Source: Deltaproteobacteria bacterium
Lineage (GTDB): Bacteria; Desulfobacterota; Dissulfuribacteria; Dissulfuribacterales; S140-46
DNA length: 19,175 bases
Assembly: GCA_015491585.1 (NCBI GenBank)
Contig: WFVQ01000179.1
Location: forward strand, 1-19,175
Direction of reading: 5' to 3'
Positions within the stretch are counted from its first letter, which is position 1. Each line of letters starts with the position of its first letter. Below are positions 7,464 to 14,963 of the stretch, in pieces. The position numbers and the translations under genes were made by a program. The notes beneath the pieces were generated by a model. That model was given only the letters and a program-made list of their open reading frames with translations. It did no database searches and was not told where the DNA came from.

Positions 7464-7877
7464 TCAGCCGGAGGCGGTGCGCTCCCCGCCTCCTTCTGAC
7501 TGGTTGGGAAACCAGGTGAGGTGCCAGAACTTGTAGAACTCCGAGGCCTTTATCTGGGCCGGAGAGAGTCCCAGTTCGCGGCAGAAGTCCTCCAGCTTCT
7601 GCTTGCTGCCGGAGATGACGTGATATGCCTGTTTCCTCCTGGACGCGAAGTTTTCATGGATTGATATGTTTCCCATCTCTGCCCAGTTGACCGCCTCCGG
7701 TATCTTGGTCAAAGGGAAATACTTTGCCCCCAGCTTCCTCTCGAGGGTCTCGAGATAGGGCGTTATGTCCGGCAATTTTTTCTTCTTCCTGGGCGACACG
7801 GCGTTGGCAGCTCCCGCTATATGCTCTAAGATATCAAGACCGGATAATGGAGGCTGGCCTTGGTTTAATGTATTCAT
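7464..7877 (-). CDS. Hypothetical protein, unrecognised
   Basis: I do not recognise this 137-residue protein. It has no signal peptide and no membrane segment. The N-terminal third is polar with a basic RKKKK patch (about 30-34). The middle carries a likely helix around PYLETLERKLGAKYFPL, and the C-terminal half is rich in aromatic residues (ASEFYKFWHLTWFP). A Gly/Glu/Ser-rich tail ends the protein. The start is supported by GGAGAGAG eight bases upstream of the ATG. It lies convergent to the DsrE-like gene (two bases between stops) and divergent from hisB across an AT-rich region with TTAAGG repeats. An intact frame plus a good ribosome binding site make it likely to be a real gene. A nucleic-acid-binding role is conceivable from the basic patch but unsupported. 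Confidence 0.6.
   Translation of the reverse strand: MNTLNQGQPPLSGLDILEHIAGAANAVSPRKKKKLPDITPYLETLERKLGAKYFPLTKIPEAVNWAEMGNISIHENFASRRKQAYHVISGSKQKLEDFCRELGLSPAQIKASEFYKFWHLTWFPNQSEGGGERTASG
7470..7493. terminator. Candidate bidirectional terminator hairpin between convergent genes
   Basis: GGAGGCGG (7470-7477) pairs perfectly with CCGCCTCC (7486-7493) across an eight-base loop, just after the DsrE-like stop and inside the last codons of the convergent minus-strand gene. Neither side has a proper T-run (TTCTG follows on the plus strand), so termination would be weak or factor-dependent. The position between convergent genes is the main argument. Confidence 0.4.
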
Positions 7878-7897
7878 CGGCTACTCTCTCCATGCCC

Positions 7898-7931
7898 TTA
7901 AGGTTTGTTATGCTTTTAAGGTTTTTTAAGG
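7898..7931 (+). repeat. Three TTAAGG direct repeats in the hisB/unknown-gene divergent region
   Basis: TTAAGG occurs at 7898-7903, 7916-7921 and 7926-7931, each in a T-rich setting (TTAAGGTTT in the first two). Spacings are 18 and 10 bases, so they fall roughly on one helical face for the last pair. They sit immediately upstream of a TATAAT box and between divergent start codons. They may be binding sites for a regulator or simply an A/T-rich upstream element. Confidence 0.4.
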
Positions 7932-7940
7932 AAATATAAT
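7911..7940 (+). promoter_or_regulatory. Candidate promoter of hisB
   Basis: A perfect TATAAT lies at 7935-7940, 57 bases before the hisB start. The best -35 at a permitted distance is TGCTTT (7911-7916, 18-base spacer), a poor match to TTGACA. The promoter would therefore be weak or activator-dependent. Two of the three TTAAGG repeats overlap or adjoin it. Confidence 0.45.
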
Positions 7941-7997
7941 AGGTTGCAGGAGGGCGTTGGAGAGCGAGGGCCTTTCTCGGTAACTACGGGGGTGAAC

Positions 7998-8585
7998 ATG
8001 GCTAGACTGGGCAAGGTGGCCAGGGCCACCAATGAGACTTCGGTGGATGTGGTCCTGGAGTTAGACGGCCAGGGCAAGGCCGAGGTGGTCACAGGGGTGG
8101 GTTTCATGGATCACATGCTGACCCTGTTTGCGGTGCATGGTGGATTCGACCTCGATGTCAAGGCAAGCGGCGACCTCGATGTGGATGCCCACCACACCGT
8201 TGAGGACGTAGGGATATGTCTGGGGCGCGCCTTGAAGGGGGCCCTCGGGGACTATGGCGGAATACAGCGTTACGGTTCTGCCTCCGTCCCTATGGAAGAG
8301 AGCCTCGCCCGGGTCGATGTGGATCTGTGCAGCCGTCCGTTTCTGGTCTTCAACGCCGGCTTTCCCTCGGCCAAGGTGGGAGATTTCGATACCGAGCTGG
8401 TGGAGGAGTTCCTCAGGGCGTTTGCGGTGAACTGTGGAATGACCCTCCACGTCAACCTGCTTTATGGCCGGAACGGCCATCACATGATAGAGGCGATATT
8501 CAAGGCCCTGGGGCGCGCCGTGGCCCAGGCGGTGAGGCCCAGGGGACAACAAGGGGCCCTGAGCAGCAAGGGCATGTTGGGATGA
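7998..8585 (+). CDS. hisB: Imidazoleglycerol-phosphate dehydratase
   Basis: HisB dehydrates imidazole glycerol phosphate, the product of the HisHF enzyme encoded about 0.9 kb upstream, to imidazole acetol phosphate. The 195-residue protein is the monofunctional, dehydratase-only form. Manganese-binding motifs are all present: FMDHML (residues 36-41), DAHHTVEDVG (63-72) and the second-half GHHMIEA (about 160-166). The repeat of the two halves is typical of the family. The frame is open from 7944, but MARLGKVARATNET is the expected start and is preceded by GGGGGTG at the right distance. It is separated from hisHF by a DsrE-like gene and an opposed unknown gene, so the two his genes probably have separate promoters. 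The lipoprotein gene follows within 13 bases. Confidence 0.96.
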   Translation: MARLGKVARATNETSVDVVLELDGQGKAEVVTGVGFMDHMLTLFAVHGGFDLDVKASGDLDVDAHHTVEDVGICLGRALKGALGDYGGIQRYGSASVPMEESLARVDVDLCSRPFLVFNAGFPSAKVGDFDTELVEEFLRAFAVNCGMTLHVNLLYGRNGHHMIEAIFKALGRAVAQAVRPRGQQGALSSKGMLG

Positions 8586-8598
8586 AAGGATGGTCTGC

Positions 8599-9282
8599 AT
8601 GAAGGGCAGAGGACGGAACGAGTGGATTTCATGGTTCGTAGCTGTGGTACTCCTGTTCATGGCCGGTTGCGGTTATCTTCCCTCTGCAAAGGAAGAGCCC
8701 GGCTCTCTTCCCAACGTGGGCAAGATAGCGGTGCTTCCAATGGACAGGGCTTCTGTCAGGCCTGGCCAGGAGGCGCCTACCTGCATACTTACCGACAAGG
8801 TCGTGGACGCCGAAGAGATAGCGCCCGAGGTCGCGGACCGTGCCACCGGCAAGCTCTTTTCCCTCCTTCAGGGCGATTCCAGGTTTGCGCTCATTCCAAA
8901 GGGGCAGTGCATGGGGTTTCTTCAGACCTTGATAGCCACTGACGTGAGGGCATCTCAGATCAGGATGCTACAGGCCTTTGGCAGGGAGAATGGCGCCGAT
9001 GCGGTGCTCTACGGGCAACTCCTCCGGTTCCGTGAGCGCGTGGGTGGAAACTATGCCGCCAAGAGCCCTGCTTCAGTGGCTTTCACCCTGACACTGATAA
9101 GGGTCAGGGATGGGGCGATAATCTGGTCCAAGGCATTTGATGAGACCCAAGAGGCCCTCTCAGACAACCTCTTCAAGCTCTCGTTCTACAGAAAGACCGG
9201 CATGAAGTGGGCCACTGCCGACGAACTTCTCTCTTACGGTTTGGAGCAGGCGGTGGAAGAGCTGAGGAGGAGGCTTCCCTGA
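8599..9282 (+). CDS. Lipoprotein of unknown function, LpoB/GNA1162-like N-terminal region
   Basis: This 227-residue protein starts with a charged stretch, a hydrophobic segment (about residues 10-22) and a lipobox-like MAGC with the lipidated cysteine at 24, so it should be an envelope lipoprotein. The mature part opens with VGKIAVLPMDRAS, a strand pattern seen in LpoB, CsgG/GNA1162-type and TolB N-terminal folds. The strand-helix alternation (DAVLYGQLLRFRERVGG, VRDGAIIWSKAFDETQ) continues that theme. A start at 8590 is possible, but AAAGGA is better spaced for the ATG at 8599. It lies 13 bases after hisB and ends before a strong terminator, so it is the last gene of that unit. The specific role is unknown; a cell-envelope assembly function is a guess. 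Confidence 0.75.
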   Translation: MKGRGRNEWISWFVAVVLLFMAGCGYLPSAKEEPGSLPNVGKIAVLPMDRASVRPGQEAPTCILTDKVVDAEEIAPEVADRATGKLFSLLQGDSRFALIPKGQCMGFLQTLIATDVRASQIRMLQAFGRENGADAVLYGQLLRFRERVGGNYAAKSPASVAFTLTLIRVRDGAIIWSKAFDETQEALSDNLFKLSFYRKTGMKWATADELLSYGLEQAVEELRRRLP

Positions 9283-9336
9283 TAGGGTCCCCGATTGTAT
9301 CATTTGGTTCAGGCAGGCGGCCGGGCCGCATGTCGA

Positions 9337-9361
9337 GGGGCCGTGAAAAGGCCCCTTTTTT
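9337..9361 (+). terminator. Intrinsic terminator after the hisB-lipoprotein unit
   Basis: GGGGCC (9337-9342) and GGCCCC (9350-9355) form a perfect six-base stem with a seven-base loop (GTGAAAA), directly followed by six T residues. It lies 55 bases after the lipoprotein stop and upstream of the RNB-domain gene. This is a textbook Rho-independent terminator. Confidence 0.88.
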
Positions 9362-9391
9362 ACGGGGCATTGTGTCCACTTCCCATATTGA

Positions 9392-9407
9392 AAGAGTGGT
9401 GTCTCTT
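9392..9407 (+). other. Small hairpin directly before the exoribonuclease start
   Basis: AAGAG (9392-9396) and CTCTT (9403-9407) can pair across a six-base loop that contains GTGG, ending one base before the ATG at 9409. It could partly occlude the only purine-rich ribosome binding site (AGAGTGG). The stem is only five bases, so it may be chance. Confidence 0.3.
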
Positions 9408-9408
9408 G

Positions 9409-11403
9409 ATGGATATAGGCAATGGCAGTGTGGTGGAATACGTGGAGGGGCAGCGGTTCATATGCGCTGCCTGCGTTGGGCAGAAGGGCAGCAGGTACCA
9501 CCTGGTGACCCATCTGGGCCGCGAAGTGAATCTCGCAAAAGGGCGTTTCATCCATGTCTCTCCTCCTGCAATAGTAGGAGGCAGCAGGGCCGAGGTGGTC
9601 CAGGCCCTGAAGGAGACAAACGAGAGGCGCGAGGCCCTCAAGGATTCGCTCTCCCTTGAGGAGCTCTGGGAGCTGGTGCACGACGAAGGGGTGACCTGGA
9701 ATGTTGCATCCCTTGCTGAGCTCGCCTTCCAGGGAGAGGTCGGGCCGGATCACGAGGCCGCCCTGATCCGCGCAGCCATAGAAGACGGCCTCCACTTCAA
9801 GTTCAAGAACGGCGCTGTAATATGCAATCCACCGGATGCGGTGGAGCGCATAAGGCGTCAGAGGGAGGCCGAGGCCCGTAGGCTCAGGCGGCTTTCCGCA
9901 GGCAGCGGTTGGCTGCGTTCCCTCTGGGGGCTGGAGGAGCAAACTGGCGATCCCATCTCCGGGGAGGACAGGGATTACTGGCTCGAGGCCATAAAGGAGT
10001 TCTGCCTTTTCGGAGACGAGGCGCGGGAGGCCCAGATGGTATCGAGCCTGTTCAGGCAGGCTGGGCTCAATACCCCATCTGCTCCGTTCGAGACCCTGGT
10101 CAAGGCGGGCGTGTGGAGCCGGGACGAGAACCTGGAGCTGATGCGCTACGGCTTAGACAAGGGTTTCCCAGAGGAGGTCCTGGAGCAGGCCGAGCGCATC
10201 GCCAGAGCACCCGTGGAGTTCAGCGGCCGGGAGGATCTCACCGGCCTGGAGACCTTCACCATCGACGCCCCGGACAGCAGGGACTTGGACGATGCCCTCA
10301 GCTTCCGGGAGGTGGAAGGGGGATGGGAGATAGGCGTCCACATAACCGAGGTTGGGCTTCTGCTCCAGCCCGATACCCCCCTCTTCCAGGAGGCTTTGCG
10401 CAGGGCCTCCACCATCTATATGCCCGATGCCAGGGTGCCCATGCTTCCCCCCGTGCTGTCGGAAGGGGCATTGAGCCTGCTTCCTGGCGAGAAGCGGAGG
10501 GCGGTCTCCTTCTTTGCCAAGGTGGATGCTGGAGGCAGGATCTTGGAGAGCAGGGTGCAGCGTAGCGTGATCCGGGTCTCTGAACGCCTTACTTATGATG
10601 AAGTGGACGGCCTCATATCCAGGGAAGGGGGCCGGTTCCACCTCCTCCATTCGCTCCTCAAGGCGATGGAGGCGAAGAGGATGGACAATGGCGCCCTGCC
10701 GCTGCCCGTGCCGGAGTTGATAATCGAGGTGGACCAGGAAGGAGGCGTGGAGGTGCAGTTGGAGGCGCCTGGCCCAGCCAGGTTCCTCGTGGCCGAGGCC
10801 ATGATAATGGCCAACTACATAGCCGCCAGGTTCCTGGAGGAGCACGGCATCCCCGGCCTGTTCAGGAGCCAGCCCGAACCGAGGGAGCGGCTCGTGCGCG
10901 GCCTGGACGATGACCTGGTCATGTACCTGCGCCAGCGCCGCAGGATCAGCCGGGGAGTTTTGGACACGGTGCCAGGTTTTCACAGCGGCCTTGGATTGGA
11001 CCTCTACACCACGGTCACTTCCCCTCTCCGCCGCGGGCTCGATCTCCTCATGCAGCAGCAGATAGCGGCCTATCTCTCGGCCGGCGCACCTCTCCACTCG
11101 CTGGAGGAGCTGGAACAGCACGCCGTGATCCTGAAGGAGGGCCTGCGGGTGGCTATGGATGTGCGCTGGAAGCGGAACAGGTATTGGCTGCTCAGGTTCC
11201 TGGAGCCGAGGAAGGGTGAGCGGTTCAAGGCCTGGGTGATAGAGGAGGGTGATAGCAGGCTCCTGGCGGCCCTTCAGGACTTCATGATAACCGTAGAGGT
11301 GGGACGGCCGCGGGGGGCCGAGCTCAGGGCTGGCGAGGAGATCGATTTGGTCCTCAAGAGGGTGGATGCAAGGGAGAATGTCCTTCAATTCGTGTTAGAG
11401 TGA
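9409..11403 (+). CDS. RNB-domain (RNase II/R family) exoribonuclease
   Basis: A 3'-to-5' processive exoribonuclease of the RNase II/R superfamily, 664 residues. The catalytic signature DAPDSRDLDDA supplies the four metal-binding aspartates (286, 292, 294, 295), matching Asp201/207/209/210 of E. coli RNase II. TVTSPLRRGLDLLM (about 535-548) is the conserved C-terminal part of the RNB channel, and the final 80 residues look like a degenerate S1-type RNA-binding domain. The N terminus (GNGSVVEYVEGQRFICAAC) is not a standard pair of cold-shock domains; it resembles the divergent RNB enzymes of cyanobacteria and some Desulfobacterota. The frame is open 38 codons further upstream, but that would cross the terminator. 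It probably acts in mRNA decay or RNA maturation. A short hairpin sits over the start region. Confidence 0.88.
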   Translation: MDIGNGSVVEYVEGQRFICAACVGQKGSRYHLVTHLGREVNLAKGRFIHVSPPAIVGGSRAEVVQALKETNERREALKDSLSLEELWELVHDEGVTWNVASLAELAFQGEVGPDHEAALIRAAIEDGLHFKFKNGAVICNPPDAVERIRRQREAEARRLRRLSAGSGWLRSLWGLEEQTGDPISGEDRDYWLEAIKEFCLFGDEAREAQMVSSLFRQAGLNTPSAPFETLVKAGVWSRDENLELMRYGLDKGFPEEVLEQAERIARAPVEFSGREDLTGLETFTIDAPDSRDLDDALSFREVEGGWEIGVHITEVGLLLQPDTPLFQEALRRASTIYMPDARVPMLPPVLSEGALSLLPGEKRRAVSFFAKVDAGGRILESRVQRSVIRVSERLTYDEVDGLISREGGRFHLLHSLLKAMEAKRMDNGALPLPVPELIIEVDQEGGVEVQLEAPGPARFLVAEAMIMANYIAARFLEEHGIPGLFRSQPEPRERLVRGLDDDLVMYLRQRRRISRGVLDTVPGFHSGLGLDLYTTVTSPLRRGLDLLMQQQIAAYLSAGAPLHSLEELEQHAVILKEGLRVAMDVRWKRNRYWLLRFLEPRKGERFKAWVIEEGDSRLLAALQDFMITVEVGRPRGAELRAGEEIDLVLKRVDARENVLQFVLE

Positions 11404-11435
11404 AGAACGGATAGGGTCTCTGGGAGGTATGGGAG

Positions 11436-12077
11436 ATGGAGAAGGGGGTTCTGTTGCAGGCGGCCTCCATATTCATGGGGTTCTTCGCAATGATGAATCC
11501 TGTGGCGAATGTGCCCATATTCCTGGGGCTCACCAGTGGCTATGACGACAGGACCAGGGCTGCCGTGGCCCTGAAGTCGTTGCTCCTGGCATTCCTCATA
11601 GTGGCCGTGTTCTCTGTGGCCGGCAGGGCCATATTCCAACTGTTCGGCCTGACCCTCGCCGCGTTCCGCATAAGCGGCGGGCTGCTGGTCTTCCTCATAG
11701 GTTTCCATATGCTGCAGGGCGACCTGTCGAGGGTACACACACCCAGGGAGGAGGTCAGGGAGCGCTCCAAAGAGGCGGAGTTGGGAATTGCGGTGACGCC
11801 GCTTGCCATGCCCATACTGGCCGGGCCCGGCACTATCGCGGCGGCCATGAGTTTTTCCGCCGGGGGTATGGGGGATGTGGTCCTTACGGTTGCCATGTTC
11901 GGGGTCCTGTGTGTAATAACTTATGTGCTCTTTCTCTTCGGAGAGAAGTTTGTGATCTATATCGGTGAGAGCGCCCTGGGCGTCATTACCAGGATGATGG
12001 GGTTGATCATTACGGTCATAGGGACCCAGATGGTGATCGAGGGCGTCCTGGCGGTGGTGGCCTTGGGTGGCAAGTAG
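11436..12077 (+). CDS. MarC-family integral membrane protein
   Basis: A 213-residue inner-membrane protein of the MarC/YchE family (UPF0056), with six hydrophobic segments. The family features seen are an N-terminal FFAMMNPVANVPIFLGLT (about residues 16-33), a central ISGGLLVFLIGFHML, and the highly typical AVTPLAMPILAGPGTIAAAM (about 120-140). A cytoplasmic charged loop, REEVRERSKEAELG, separates the two halves, which look like an internal repeat. The function of MarC proteins is unsettled; the old link to multiple antibiotic resistance has been withdrawn, and transporter activity is only assumed. The start has GGGAGGT upstream, and the gene is 32 bases after the exoribonuclease, so it is probably co-transcribed with it and with the DUF2760 gene that follows. 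Confidence 0.92.
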   Translation: MEKGVLLQAASIFMGFFAMMNPVANVPIFLGLTSGYDDRTRAAVALKSLLLAFLIVAVFSVAGRAIFQLFGLTLAAFRISGGLLVFLIGFHMLQGDLSRVHTPREEVRERSKEAELGIAVTPLAMPILAGPGTIAAAMSFSAGGMGDVVLTVAMFGVLCVITYVLFLFGEKFVIYIGESALGVITRMMGLIITVIGTQMVIEGVLAVVALGGK

Positions 12078-12100
12078 CTGTTTGTTTCGAGGAGTGGGTG

Positions 12101-12769
12101 ATGAAGCCGTATGTGTTCGCGATGTTCTTGGTTGTGGAGGCGGTGAATTGCGCCGTGGTGTATGGCGACCGCAGCCTGCTGGAGGGCTGGCAGGGATGGG
12201 CTATGGTCGCGGCGCCGGTGTTGATGGCCTTGATCTCCCTGGCCTTGCCTGCTGGGAAGGCCGCTCCCTATCCCAGCCCGCAGGAGCCTGAGCAGCCTGG
12301 GGAGGATGGCGTGGCCACGGATGCTGGAGAGGGCGAGGCATCGGAACTGGAGATGGGGGAGGAGGAGGCGCGGCCAAGCAGGGATCACCAGCCCGATGGG
12401 GCAGGCGGAGCCGTGCAGATTATGGCGGTCCTCCAACAGGAAGGCCGGCTAATCGACTTTCTGATGGAGGATATATCTCCCTACTCCGATGAGCAGGTGG
12501 GCGCGGCTGCGCGCGAGGTCCACGAGAAGTGCCGCAGGGCCGTGGAGGAGGTCTTCGGCCTGAAACCAGTGCTGGGAGCGGAAGAGGGGGCCAGAGTGGA
12601 GGTGGATCAGGATTTCGATCCATCCAAGATAAGGCTGGTGGGCAGGCTTGCTGGCGGCCCGCCGTTCAAAGGGGTGTTGCGCCATGCTGGATGGCGCTGC
12701 ACCAGGATAGAGCTTCCCTCGGGCAAGGGGCGAGGCGGCATCATAGCTCCTGCCGAGGTCGAGGTTTAG
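12101..12769 (+). CDS. DUF2760-domain protein with N-terminal membrane anchor
   Basis: A 222-residue protein with two hydrophobic segments at the N terminus (about residues 4-20 and 34-50), an acidic, proline- and glutamate-rich linker (about 55-100), and a C-terminal DUF2760 domain. The domain is recognised from MAVLQQEGRLIDFLMEDI, the helix EQVGAAAREVHEKCRRAVEE, FDPSKIRLVG and GPPFKGVLRHAGWR. DUF2760 proteins elsewhere are often encoded beside Hsp70-type chaperone genes; none is visible here. The function is unknown. The ATG at 12101 is chosen because GAGGAG sits six bases before it; a GTG one codon earlier is the alternative. The gene follows marC by 23 bases, and its stop overlaps the convergent YkgJ-type gene by four bases. 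Confidence 0.85.
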   Translation: MKPYVFAMFLVVEAVNCAVVYGDRSLLEGWQGWAMVAAPVLMALISLALPAGKAAPYPSPQEPEQPGEDGVATDAGEGEASELEMGEEEARPSRDHQPDGAGGAVQIMAVLQQEGRLIDFLMEDISPYSDEQVGAAAREVHEKCRRAVEEVFGLKPVLGAEEGARVEVDQDFDPSKIRLVGRLAGGPPFKGVLRHAGWRCTRIELPSGKGRGGIIAPAEVEV

Positions 12770-13404
12770 AGTAGCGGCCCCCTGGGGCTCCTGCCGTCCA
12801 TCCTCATGGCCAGGGCTGGCCAATCTATTTCATGGAGGTTTTTGACAAAGGAGTTGAGTGCCCCGGTTCTAATGGCCCGTTTCCTCTCGGCCCTCTCCCT
12901 GATCCCATGAAAGGGCAGCATGGCTGCCAGCGCCTTGTTTTTGGCCTTTTCGTCGGGATCTAATACATCCCTTCTCCTGGAATAGTACGGGTCCTCTCCA
13001 GGAGCGCACGGCCTGTTGAAGACATTGAAGTGGCGGCAGGCCAGGGGGCGCATGGGGTGTATGGCGCAGGCGCCGTCCACCAGGAACGGGCAGCCCTTTC
13101 CCTTCCTGAACTCCTTGAGCTGCCTTTTGACCTCATCTCTCACCGCCCCCCCCATCTTCTCGATTACGAACCAGTATATGCCCACCAGTTCCAGAGGATA
13201 GATGGGGATTGTTATGTGGGTGTGGCAGCAGCTCGAGCATCCCTTGGCGCAGGCCAGCCGTTCCCCGCGCCTCTCCCGTTTGGTTACGGCCTCGAATATG
13301 GCTTTGTCAGCGATGTAATAGGAGTCCAGGAGCATGGGGAGCCACTCCGTGGCCTTCTCTTCTGGAAAGGTCAGCCGTTGGGGCCTGTAGTCTTCCTTGC
13401 TCAT
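12766..13404 (-). CDS. YkgJ-family cysteine-cluster protein
   Basis: A 212-residue cytosolic protein with the cysteine pattern of the YkgJ / CxxCxxCC family (putative Fe-S or zinc binding). The first cluster is CAKGCSSCC (Cys52, 56, 59, 60). The second contains Cys105, Cys113 and Cys123 in CPF..CAIHPMRPLACRHFN, with an extra Cys133. The IHPMRPLACR segment is the family hallmark. Such proteins have been suggested to assist metal-centre assembly or protein modification, but roles are mostly unproven. The upstream region has no purine-rich ribosome binding site (CTGCCCCCC precedes the ATG), so expression may be low or the true start may lie further in. It converges on the DUF2760 gene and diverges from ubiD. 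Confidence 0.85.
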   Translation of the reverse strand: MSKEDYRPQRLTFPEEKATEWLPMLLDSYYIADKAIFEAVTKRERRGERLACAKGCSSCCHTHITIPIYPLELVGIYWFVIEKMGGAVRDEVKRQLKEFRKGKGCPFLVDGACAIHPMRPLACRHFNVFNRPCAPGEDPYYSRRRDVLDPDEKAKNKALAAMLPFHGIRERAERKRAIRTGALNSFVKNLHEIDWPALAMRMDGRSPRGPLL

Positions 13405-13502
13405 GGGGGGCAGTTTATGCCAATTTTCTGGGATGTCCAGGGGAGAGGTGCCGGTTTCTGCGGGGTGTGATAATATTGCCCCAAAACCGAGGCAGGTGAG
13501 TC

Positions 13503-14951
13503 ATGGCCTATCAGGATTTGCAGGCATTCGTCAAGGTGCTGGAGAAGAAGGGAGAGCTGGTCAGGATCAAGGAGAGGGTGAGCCCTCACCTGGAGATTAC
13601 CGAGATAACGGACCGGGTCTGTAAACGCCACGGTCCGGCGCTCCTGTTCGAGAACGTGGAGGGCTCCTCCATGCCGGTGCTGATGAACGCATTTGGATCG
13701 TTCCGCCGCATGTCCCTGGCCCTCGAGGTCCCCAATCTCGACGCCCTGGGCCACGAGGTGGTGGATTTCATAGAGGCGGAGGCGCCCAATACGCTGATAA
13801 AGAAGCTCCAGATGATCCCCAAGCTGAAGCGGCTCAACTCCGCCTTTCCCAAGAAGGTAACAAGCGCTCCATGTCAGGAGGTGGTGCTAAAAGGGGAGGA
13901 GGTCGATCTCGGCCTCATGCCCGTGCTCCACTGTTGGCCCGAGGACGGCGGCCCCTTCATCACCCTGCCGGTGGTCTTCACCAAACACCCAGAGACCGGT
14001 GTCAGGAACGTCGGGATGTACAGGATGCAGGTCTATGACCGCAACACCACCGGAATGCACTGGCACACCCACAAGGGCGGTGCTCACCACTACCGGGTGG
14101 CCGAGAGGCTGGGGCAGCGGCTGGAGGTGGCGGTGGCCATCGGGCCGGATCCGGCCATGACCTATGCCGCCACCGCCCCCCTTCCCGACGACGTGGACGA
14201 GGTGGTATTCGCCGGCTTCCTGCGGGAGGCGCCGGTGGAGATGGTGCGGTGCAAGACCGTTGACCTCGAGGTCCCGGCCTCTTCCCAGATAGTGCTGGAG
14301 GGGTATGTAGAGCCTGGAGAGCGCCGCATCGAGGGGCCCTTCGGCGATCACACCGGCTACTACTCCCTGGCCGACGAATATCCGGTCTTCCATGTGACCT
14401 GCATGACCATGCGGAAGCGGCCCATCTACCCATCCACCATCGTGGGGCAGCCTCCCCAGGAGGACTGCTACATGGCGAAGGCCACCGAGCGCCTCTTCCT
14501 GCCCCTCATAAAGAAGACCCTGCCGGAGATCGTGGACATGAACCTTCCCCTTGAGGGGGTCTTCCACAATCTCGCCTTCGTCTCCATAGATAAGCGGTAT
14601 CCAGGCCATGCCAGGAAGGTGGTGAGCGCCCTCTGGGGCCTGGGGCAGATGATGTTCTGCAAGATCATCTGCATCTTCGACAAGGAGGTGGATGTCCAGG
14701 ACCTTTCCCAGGTTTTGTGGCGTCTGGGCAACAATATCGACCCCAGGCGCGACATCTTCTTCATGGACGGCCCGGTGGATGCCCTCGACCACGCCGCCCC
14801 CTTGCCCCACTACGGCAGCAAGATGGGGATAGACTGCACCAGGAAGTGGCCGGAGGAGGGGTTCTCCAGGGACTGGCCAGGGGTCATCGAGATGGACCCG
14901 GAGGTCAAGGCCAAGATCGACAAAATATGGCCAAAGCTGGGGCTGGGGTAA
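13503..14951 (+). CDS. UbiD-family decarboxylase
   Basis: A 482-residue member of the UbiD family, which uses prenylated FMN to decarboxylate unsaturated or aromatic acids. Supporting segments are GPALLFENVEGS (about 39-50), LMPVLHCWPEDGGPFITLPV (139-158), the metal/prFMN region GVRNVGMYRMQVYD, and the catalytic-loop neighbourhood EPGERRIEGPFGDHTGYYS (about 270-288). HWHTHKGGAHH-like histidines follow the first loop. Length is normal. Likely duties are a quinone-pathway decarboxylation (UbiD- or MqnL-like) or aromatic acid metabolism; the sequence does not decide. The AGGCAGGTGA before the ATG is a good ribosome binding site, and TGTGATAAT about 30 bases upstream may be a -10 element. Directly downstream is a truncated piece of ubiX, the gene for the enzyme that makes the cofactor. 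Confidence 0.93.
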   Translation: MAYQDLQAFVKVLEKKGELVRIKERVSPHLEITEITDRVCKRHGPALLFENVEGSSMPVLMNAFGSFRRMSLALEVPNLDALGHEVVDFIEAEAPNTLIKKLQMIPKLKRLNSAFPKKVTSAPCQEVVLKGEEVDLGLMPVLHCWPEDGGPFITLPVVFTKHPETGVRNVGMYRMQVYDRNTTGMHWHTHKGGAHHYRVAERLGQRLEVAVAIGPDPAMTYAATAPLPDDVDEVVFAGFLREAPVEMVRCKTVDLEVPASSQIVLEGYVEPGERRIEGPFGDHTGYYSLADEYPVFHVTCMTMRKRPIYPSTIVGQPPQEDCYMAKATERLFLPLIKKTLPEIVDMNLPLEGVFHNLAFVSIDKRYPGHARKVVSALWGLGQMMFCKIICIFDKEVDVQDLSQVLWRLGNNIDPRRDIFFMDGPVDALDHAAPLPHYGSKMGIDCTRKWPEEGFSRDWPGVIEMDPEVKAKIDKIWPKLGLG

Positions 14952-14963
14952 GGGTTGGAGGCG

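Noticed and set aside
9295..9408. Upstream extension of the exoribonuclease frame
   Set aside because: It would start before the strong intrinsic terminator at 9337-9361 and adds no recognisable sequence.
10153..11388. Long open minus-strand frame (over 400 codons) opposite the exoribonuclease
   Set aside because: It is fully antisense to a gene with intact catalytic motifs. Its translation is low-complexity and rich in His, Pro, Leu and Gln with no recognisable domain, as expected from GC-rich complement frames.
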